Origin: Jackrogersella multiformis
Taxonomy: Eukaryota; Ascomycota; Sordariomycetes; Xylariales; Hypoxylaceae
Direction of reading: 5' to 3'
Assembly: GCA_902806575.1 (NCBI GenBank)
Contig: CADCXD010000001.1
Coordinates: 3,658,001-3,722,000, forward strand
DNA length: 64,000 bases
Positions 58,255-64,000 of the stretch are shown in pieces. The notes under the pieces are model-generated. The model was not told where the DNA came from. It saw only the letters and a program-made list of their open reading frames with translations, and did not search any database. Within the stretch, counting starts at the first letter, position 1, and every line of letters starts with the position of its first letter. The position numbers and the translations under genes were made by a program.

Positions 58255-59556
58255 CTACGAAGCGCTCTCGCGGCTCTTGCGGTAGTTGGCCTATAACGAC
58301 ACGTTAGTCTCATTAGCTGCTAGGTATAGATAATAGCTCCAGCTTTAACTGACCTCTTGCTCAACCTGGAGACCCTCGATGATGGGGGCAAGCTCGTTCA
58401 AGATCTCAGCAGACTTCTTGTGGTACTCGAGCTGGGCAGCAACGAGCTCTGCAAGGTTGCGAAGGGGCTCTGGAGTATCGAGGACCTGACATATGATATT
58501 AGCTAAGAACACAAACGTAATAATCGAGAATAACCCACATTCTTCATGACACCCACGGCCTCTTCAGTCTGGGTAACGAAGTCGTCTTCGGCCTTCTCAA
58601 TCTCCTCCTGAAGCTCGGGACTCAGTTCTTCGTTAGTGGGATGATCTTCGCGCGGAGCCGTGGTACCGATCTTCCAGGTGTTTCCCTTGGCGCGAGACTT
58701 GACGGAGTCCAGGGTGAGGCGCGCCTTCTCGACGTTTTTGCGCGCACGAGTTGCGAACATCAAATTAGTGTTCAAGGTGGTGCTCCAGCCGGCCAGGTAT
58801 CGGCTCTGGATCTGGGCATCCTGCGCAAGGCGGGCCTCGCCAAGTTGCTCGCTGACCAGCGCATACTTCTCGAGCGCGGTCGCAAAGGGATCCTCGCCGG
58901 CGCCGGTGTGTTGCTGATGCAAGAGCTGGGAGCTTGCTAAGCTGGCACGCGCGATAGCGTGGGAGAAGGTCTTGGGCTGAGGCTTCGCAGTCGGGGGCGC
59001 AGTCAGGGCAGCTTGGGCTTCAGCGGGAGTAGTGGCAGCAGAGAGAAGCTGGACCTTCTCGCTGACGGTACGGCCTAGGTCGGAAAAGCTCTCCTTGATG
59101 TTGGCTGGGTAGTCGTAGGCTTCGTGGGAATATTGCGAGCTATGAAAGAACCAGGCAACGTCAGCTAGAATATAGTCGCATACGTCATTTAATGTACTCA
59201 CGTCACTGCGAGCATCTTTTGATGGACCTGCTTGAGCGCATCGACTCGTTTCTCGAGGTCGATATAATCAGGTGGAAGCTGGGTCTGTAGTAGTGGAGAT
59301 CTATCATTAGCGACATTCTTAGGCTTTTCATTATCAAGGATTTGCATCATCACCAAGTCCTACCTTGTCCTCAGCCTGACCTAGCTGTTCTTTTGTGTAC
59401 TGAAAGGTACGCGAAGCGAAGGGGGTAATCTGAGAGCCAATATTGCTATCATGATATTAGCCTCCAGCTTGCAATTGCAGATACTTCCATGATGGTTTGG
59501 AATGCCAAATGGTTGATGTACCTCAAGCTACTGCCCAAAGCCTTGAAATTATCCAT
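58255..59556 (-). CDS. GVP36: BAR-domain protein, Gvp36-like
   Basis: Six exons on the minus strand: 59556-59522, 59445-59364, 59284-59202, 59139-58539, 58485-58354 and 58290-58255, giving 322 residues. The N terminus MDNFKALGSSLSNIGSQITP, then FASRTFQYTKEQLGQAEDKT and LPPDYIDLEKRVDALKQVHQ, is the Gvp36 family start. Long amphipathic helices of a BAR dimer fill residues 40-310 (KYALVSEQLGEARLAQDAQI, and VLDTPEPLRNLAELVAAQLE). Yeast Gvp36 binds Golgi and endocytic vesicle membranes and helps actin organisation and endocytosis. The spacer after residue 110 is Ala/Pro-rich. All introns have branch-like motifs and 3' YAG; the exon 4 donor is GTGGGT, weaker than the rest, chosen because it joins MKN to VLDTPEP. 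The final exon is only 12 codons, ending SRESAS. Confidence 0.9.
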
Positions 59557-60429
59557 GACGACAGTTTGACGACGTGAAGTGGTATTATTGTTCAAAGGCT
59601 TAGTTACGAGTTCGTTCCGATTTGGTTGCTAGAAAATAGAAAATAGACAGATAACTGTTTCAAGTGTTACAGGTTTAACTCCCAAGAGACAATAGAGTTT
59701 TGGCGTTGTCGATTGCCTAATGATCAATTCGCTGCTGGCTTTGTCAGGGGGGTGGGGGGAGGCACACAGTGCAACAAGATTGCTAGTGTACCTAATTGCT
59801 ACCTACCTACCTAGGTACTTAGGTACTTCCTTACGATAGGTAGCACCGACACGTGAGCTTGTGATAATCGCTATGATAAATATCAGCTGTTCACAGTTGC
59901 CAGACAAAAGGGTGTCTTACGATTCTTATTAGCCATCTGGTGAGATTTACGTCATGAAATTAAAGTCTGTAAGTACAGACTCAGTAACTTCCTTCCCTTT
60001 AAGAAACACCTACCCAACCTACCTACCTTAGGTAGGTAGTTATGTTACCTAATAACCTTGGAAGTATCATGTTGGAACTTGGAGTCACATCCGTAAGACA
60101 AATTCAAATTTATGGGTTACCTTATGGTTATTATTACTGTTGATTATCCCGCACAGTGGGTGGTTATTCCGCTGCACCTAAACACTAAATCTATATAGAA
60201 GATTCGATATTGTTTTAAGAAACATAAATACCCCTATGTTATTTCAACGAACCTCTATTCCTCATGGCATTAAGTAACCAGTCCAGTAACGACATCCACC
60301 AAATATCATATTCACAACACGTTCACCTAAGAAGGGATACCATGAGCGTAGTTAAACAAGAACCACTAACCTTAAATATCCTATAACCTATTCAATTTGA
60401 CCTGTGCCTATCCTTGCATGTCCGTTTTT
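59557..60429. other. Intergenic region between BAR gene and retroelement remnants
   Basis: About 870 bases with TAGG clusters at 59801-59828 and 60005-60040, and AT-rich sequence leading into the decayed element. Confidence 0.55.
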
Positions 60430-61689
60430 TGGTTACCTTTTCGTTCCCCAGCAAGGGTGCTCTATTCGATGACACGATTATCACCGATGAAGATAGTGGA
60501 TACACGTCTAGCTCATCAGAAGCCAGGGCCGTCGAAAGCTTGAGTTCATCTGATTAATCATCCACTGGATCAGATTCGGAATCAACCAGTCACCGCAGGA
60601 TATACATATTTGAAAAGCAAAGCTCTCGAAGCTCTCACCTCGAAAGTGTGGTTCCAATTGGAAACACCTCGACTTCGGCATGAACAAGGAATGGTCTTGT
60701 CCAGAGTACTTACAAAGGCCGAAACGAGATACGGAGCTACAGAACTCGAAGTAGTTTGTCTTGTATCTCAAAGATCAGAGAAACTGGCAAATATACCTAC
60801 CAAGAAGCCTTCATAATAGCCTTGAGGGAAATCAGATACGTGAGGTGCTACCATGAGGGCAAGTGATTCTAAGTAGACGAGGCAGTTGAATATCAGAGAC
60901 CAGAGGAAAGGACGCATGGTCGTGGACACACGAGTCCTCAACGACATGAACCTCAACGATACATACCCGATGAAGTCACAGGAAGCAATCTTGTCGATAA
61001 TCCAAGGCAGAGGATTTATCTCCGTCCTTGACGAAACGCCAGACGAAGATAGGTGTAACACTCTCCTCCCTCCTCTTTCTTGCTTAGACACTAACACTAC
61101 AGGAATAGTCGAACTTGGACACAGATTGGCTCCCATATCGAGCGCTTCTTCATCATAGCGCTCAAGCTTATTTAATAATGAAGAGAACAGGGCTAATGAC
61201 TGGATTGTTATTCAGAGCCCCGGGCCCCTGTTACAAAATATAAAATGTTGACACCAACGAAGAGAGCAAGGCCACAACATCAAACACCTGCGCCAAGGAC
61301 ACGACAATCCCACACACCCGCGCGACCGAAATCCATTCGTTCATCACAGGAACAGGAAGAGAGCAGGTACATCGAAGAAGAAACACCGCCACGTCATTAC
61401 ATTGATAGTGACGACGATGAGGACAATGATTCTGCGTACGAGGATGATGTGGAAACACCAACAAACCGATTTAGAAGAATCTAACGACGAGGACGTCGTA
61501 ACATCTGGAGACATTTGTTGTCGAGGTCGATGAGGACACGGCCGTAGAATCGAATAATGATAATGGCGACGATAAGAAGGAAGAATCCAGTACTCATTCG
61601 ATCAGAGGGTCTGATGAATCCTCTTCTTACAATAATCGATCAATCAAGGTAGATTACATCAACAGTTGCCAACATAGGCACCTCGAAAT

Positions 61690-61799
61690 GACGACGATCG
61701 CGACTTGACGGATTTGACAGACCCAAAGATGTATTATGCAAAAATGATCGAAATAGCTTCAGTGCGCCCCTGGTTCAACGCAGCAGCAGTCATCATAGG
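61690..61799 (+). repeat. Copy A of the VRPWFNA module
   Basis: Translates in one frame as DDDRDLTDLTDPKMYY, then AKMIEIASVRPWFNAAAVII. It is similar to copy B at 62388-62521 in protein but diverged in DNA, indicating an old duplication or two different element insertions. Confidence 0.55.
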
Positions 61800-62387
61800 T
61801 AGGTAACTACATGTTAGTTGAAGGTTGCCGGACATCGTCCCTTCAACATACCTATGCACCCTTCGGATGGCAACCCTAGGAACCAGTATTAAGTACAAAG
61901 ATTTCTACGGGTACCAGCATCCTACACATATCTCGATTGGACCACATAGCAAAGCCTTAACCCGTGAGAAGAAACCTTTTATCACAGCTCGAAGGCAACG
62001 TGGCCATACTTATACCTCCTGGACAACGGGTTCAAGTACCCCCAGGCACCCCGCTGAGAGTTGTCTCACCAACTGATGTACCTTCCTAACTAGAGGTCCA
62101 TCAATCTACCATATGTAACTAGCTCTCGGTTCTCAATTGCTTCGCAAGAAGACTTAGAGAATACAACAATTGATTTACCCATGCTGAGACTGACCTAACA
62201 CCAACGTCTTCGGAGAAGAAAGCTGCCTCACAAACAAAGAAGTATGGAGTCAATCCCACGAAGGTACAGCTAACCAAATGATGAAGAGAACATCAGAAAA
62301 GCAAGCGCAGTCATTCGAGGCTTCCCAGATTGTAATTCAACAATTAGCAAGCAGCCTCGCACGACTGTCACGAAGAGCATATACGAC

Positions 62388-62521
62388 AAAGATGACGCCA
62401 CCGAGATCAGAGGCATCACTTCACCAAAGAAATATTGGTGCAAGTTTATAAAATTAGCGGCAGTCCGGCCGTGGTTCAATGCTCCAAAAATCGTAACATA
62501 CCTATATATCGAAGATGCCAC
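62388..62521 (+). repeat. Copy B of the VRPWFNA module
   Basis: Translates as KDDATEIRGITSPKKYW, then CKFIKLAAVRPWFNAPKIVT and YLYIEDA. It shares the acidic lead, the SPK/DPK step and the VRPWFNA core with copy A. Confidence 0.55.
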
Positions 62522-62860
62522 TCCACGCGAACGTCGCGTTCGTGTAACACCGTAATCGATGAAGTCAACTCTTTTGTTGAAAAGGGGCAAATGTTAGGAA
62601 TGGCAATAGCCATTGCCAGAAGCCACAGAAGGTGCGGCGGACAACAATGGATGAATCCAACTTAATCCTATGAAGCTATCGACTTCAACGACCGAAAAAG
62701 ACGATGACGTTAGTGAAGACTCCATTGAGACATGGATGAAGACTCCGTTACTGCCGGCCGAATCGTTCGAACGAATTATCGAGCGACAAAGGTATCGATA
62801 TATTGAAGCAATTAGCCATGGCTCCTGCAATACGACGAATTTTCGTTGTTTCTGACGAAC

Positions 62861-63838
62861 ATCACCAAGTCGAATACTACCTAGTAAACGAAGTCTGTCG
62901 CCAACTTTGAAAGAGGATGAACCCTTATGTTGCGGTCACATACTGTCTTGCGTCCTTCTTGTACAATCCACATACGATATCTACTTCCTCGGGCTTACCT
63001 CTTGAAAGGACAGATTAGCTCTTCTGAAATCCTCAATATTGTTAAATACTATAGTTATCCTTAACATAATACACATTTCCGTATATGACTGGGATGCGCT
63101 ACAATTCCTTATATGTACGAATGTGCTTTTTAAACGCTTAACTTAGGCGATATTTGATATCAGGGGTTGTGTCCTTTGGACTGTTATTGAAAAAAGGGGG
63201 GTGGTGGTTACCTAATCATCTCATAATACAGGTTTACGTGACTTAACTAAACTGCGTCTTCATATCATAGCATCCGATTCACGGCTATAATGAAATAGAG
63301 ATTTAAAACAAATGCGAAAATATTGCATCGTATATCCCTTCCAAAAGAATATAATAAGGGACGTCACTAACCCATACCCCTTTACCTAATCAACTAGGGG
63401 GTTCATACTCACACACCTAGACCAAACATGTAATCTCTACGACAACAACAACGACAACAACAGCAGCAAAAGCAAGACATCAAACCCGGTATTTGGGATA
63501 TGACTTAGATTCTTCTGTGGTATAATCTGGCCTCCCAATAGCAGACGGGTAAGTATGATACAGCAGCGCGCTAAACCGTGCGCTATGTACCTAATTAAGA
63601 AATATGTTCCCAAGAAACCCGGCCGAGAAAACCCCCCTCCCCGACCTGTATGTAACCTGCTGTCCTGTCCTATACAGCGTCATAAATGCGTTGCTCTCTC
63701 TTTTGCCCCGCCCCTCCCCCAATAAACGCCTTCTATGATGCAGCTTCCCAAACTATCCCCTATTATGCAATACGCCCGCCGGGGCCAGCTTCTAAATGCA
63801 GGTAATGATCCGTGATCTCGTGAGTTTGTGTTAAATAT
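62861..63838. other. Intergenic region before the last partial gene
   Basis: About 980 bases, AT-rich up to about 63.4 kb, then pyrimidine-rich and CAACAACAACA-rich sequence that would form the 3' UTR of the minus-strand gene at the window end. No other gene seen. Confidence 0.5.
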
Positions 63839-64000
63839 TCATTTGGGAGTGTTCGGCCTGCGCGACCTTCTGCGCCCCGAGTTCGACCTCTCCGTCTCCG
63901 CCTCGTCGTTGTCGGATGCGGGGGTGTGCATTGGGCTATTTCGCCCGAGCGGGCTCCTCCCGGTTCTGTTGCGCTGGTGATGATGTCCCCTTGGTACGCC
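63839..64000 (-). CDS. C-terminal end of an unidentified gene, truncated by window edge
   Basis: On the minus strand the last 162 bases form an unbroken frame of 53 codons ending in TGA at 63841-63839. The composition is GC-rich and clearly different from the AT-rich DNA beside it. The peptide is polar and disordered: GHHHQRNRTGRSPLGRNSPM, then HTPASDNDEAETERSNSG and RRRSRRPNTPK at the end. Ser-Pro and Thr-Pro pairs and the basic end suggest a phosphorylated nuclear or regulatory tail. The family cannot be named from this piece. The frame has no start in the window, so it could also be chance, but the sharp composition change supports coding. Confidence 0.45.
   Translation of the reverse strand, partial: GVPRGHHHQRNRTGRSPLGRNSPMHTPASDNDEAETERSNSGRRRSRRPNTPK

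Larger units (their letters stand above)
60430..62860 (+). mobile_element. Decayed Ty3/gypsy-like retroelement fragments
   Basis: Pieces with retroelement flavour occur in broken frames. At 60610-60816: VLTKAETRYGATELEVVCLV, resembling the RNase H region that follows reverse transcriptase. At 60886-61158: RKGRMVVDTRVLNDMNLNDT, then YPMKSQEAILSII and ISVLDETP, resembling fingers/palm of a gypsy-type reverse transcriptase. At 61245-61484 a basic then acidic gag-like start. Two diverged copies of a PKxYxxKxIxxAxVRPWFNA module at 61690-61799 and 62388-62521, and an acidic piece with FERIIERQRYR at 62670-62855. RNase H before reverse transcriptase is not the usual order, so the block is a rearranged or nested relic. 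I see no LTR pair. Family assignment rests on motif resemblance. Confidence 0.6.

Noticed and set aside
1938..60040. Telomere-like repeats
   Set aside because: The units are TAGG/CCTA tetramers with strand switches, not TTAGGG arrays, so they do not mark a telomere or an interstitial telomere.
1..64000. CRISPR arrays, bacterial operons, or a biosynthetic gene cluster
   Set aside because: Genes are intron-bearing eukaryotic genes; no regularly spaced repeats; no polyketide synthase, peptide synthetase, terpene cyclase or cluster-type regulator.

Overview
This window is nuclear DNA of a filamentous ascomycete, most likely a Sordariomycete. The evidence is short phase-consistent introns with GTRNGT donors, CTRAC-type branch points and YAG acceptors, and fungal-type genes: Gyp5, reticulon, an APSES/Xbp1-like factor, Cns1, a Dcw1/Dfg5-type GH76 enzyme, an EED-type PRC2 subunit and the 29.9-kDa complex I subunit. 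Intergenic DNA is AT-richer and full of TAGG/CCTA palindromic microsatellites. Genus cannot be fixed from sequence alone.

Layout. 1-801: 3' part of an SSXT/SS18-domain gene (+). 3202-6408: Gyp5-like Rab GAP (+). 8893-10317: reticulon (+). 12199-17412: DNA topoisomerase II (-). 21209-22975: APSES/KilA-N factor (+) behind a leader region of about 3.8 kb. 23404-24657: Cns1/TTC4 co-chaperone (-), with a small TIR element upstream. 25314-26648: histidinol-phosphate aminotransferase (-). 27656-29230: Cys/His-rich F-box-like protein (+). 30385-30636: possible gene relic. 31190-32728: GPI-anchored GH76 mannanase (-). 34863-34934: tRNA-Ala(AGC) (-). 36624-37038: small secreted cysteine-rich protein (+). 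37490-39483: EED-like PRC2 subunit in nine exons (-). 39484-44922: long gene-poor stretch. 44923-46983: twin-PAS protein (+). 48064-49259: Yip4/YIPF6-like Golgi protein (+). 50325-51746: Rrn11-like Pol I factor (-). 52912-53814: complex I NDUFA5-type subunit (-). 55246-57402: FAD sugar-lactone oxidase-like protein (+). 58255-59556: Gvp36-like BAR protein (-). 60430-62860: decayed Ty3/gypsy-type retroelement pieces. 63839-64000: C-terminal end of an unidentified gene (-).

The content is mostly conserved housekeeping: membrane traffic (Gyp5, reticulon, Yip4, Gvp36), chromatin and transcription (SSXT, Top2, APSES, EED, Rrn11), chaperone, histidine synthesis, respiration and cell wall. Genes are independently transcribed and not clustered by pathway. 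I see no biosynthetic cluster, CRISPR, or clearly novel multi-gene system. The less ordinary items are the F-box-like protein, the small secreted protein, a non-canonical splice in reticulon, several microexons, a candidate TIR element, the retroelement fossil and the dispersed palindromic microsatellite. Exon coordinates come from hand splicing by phase and motif, without transcript support.
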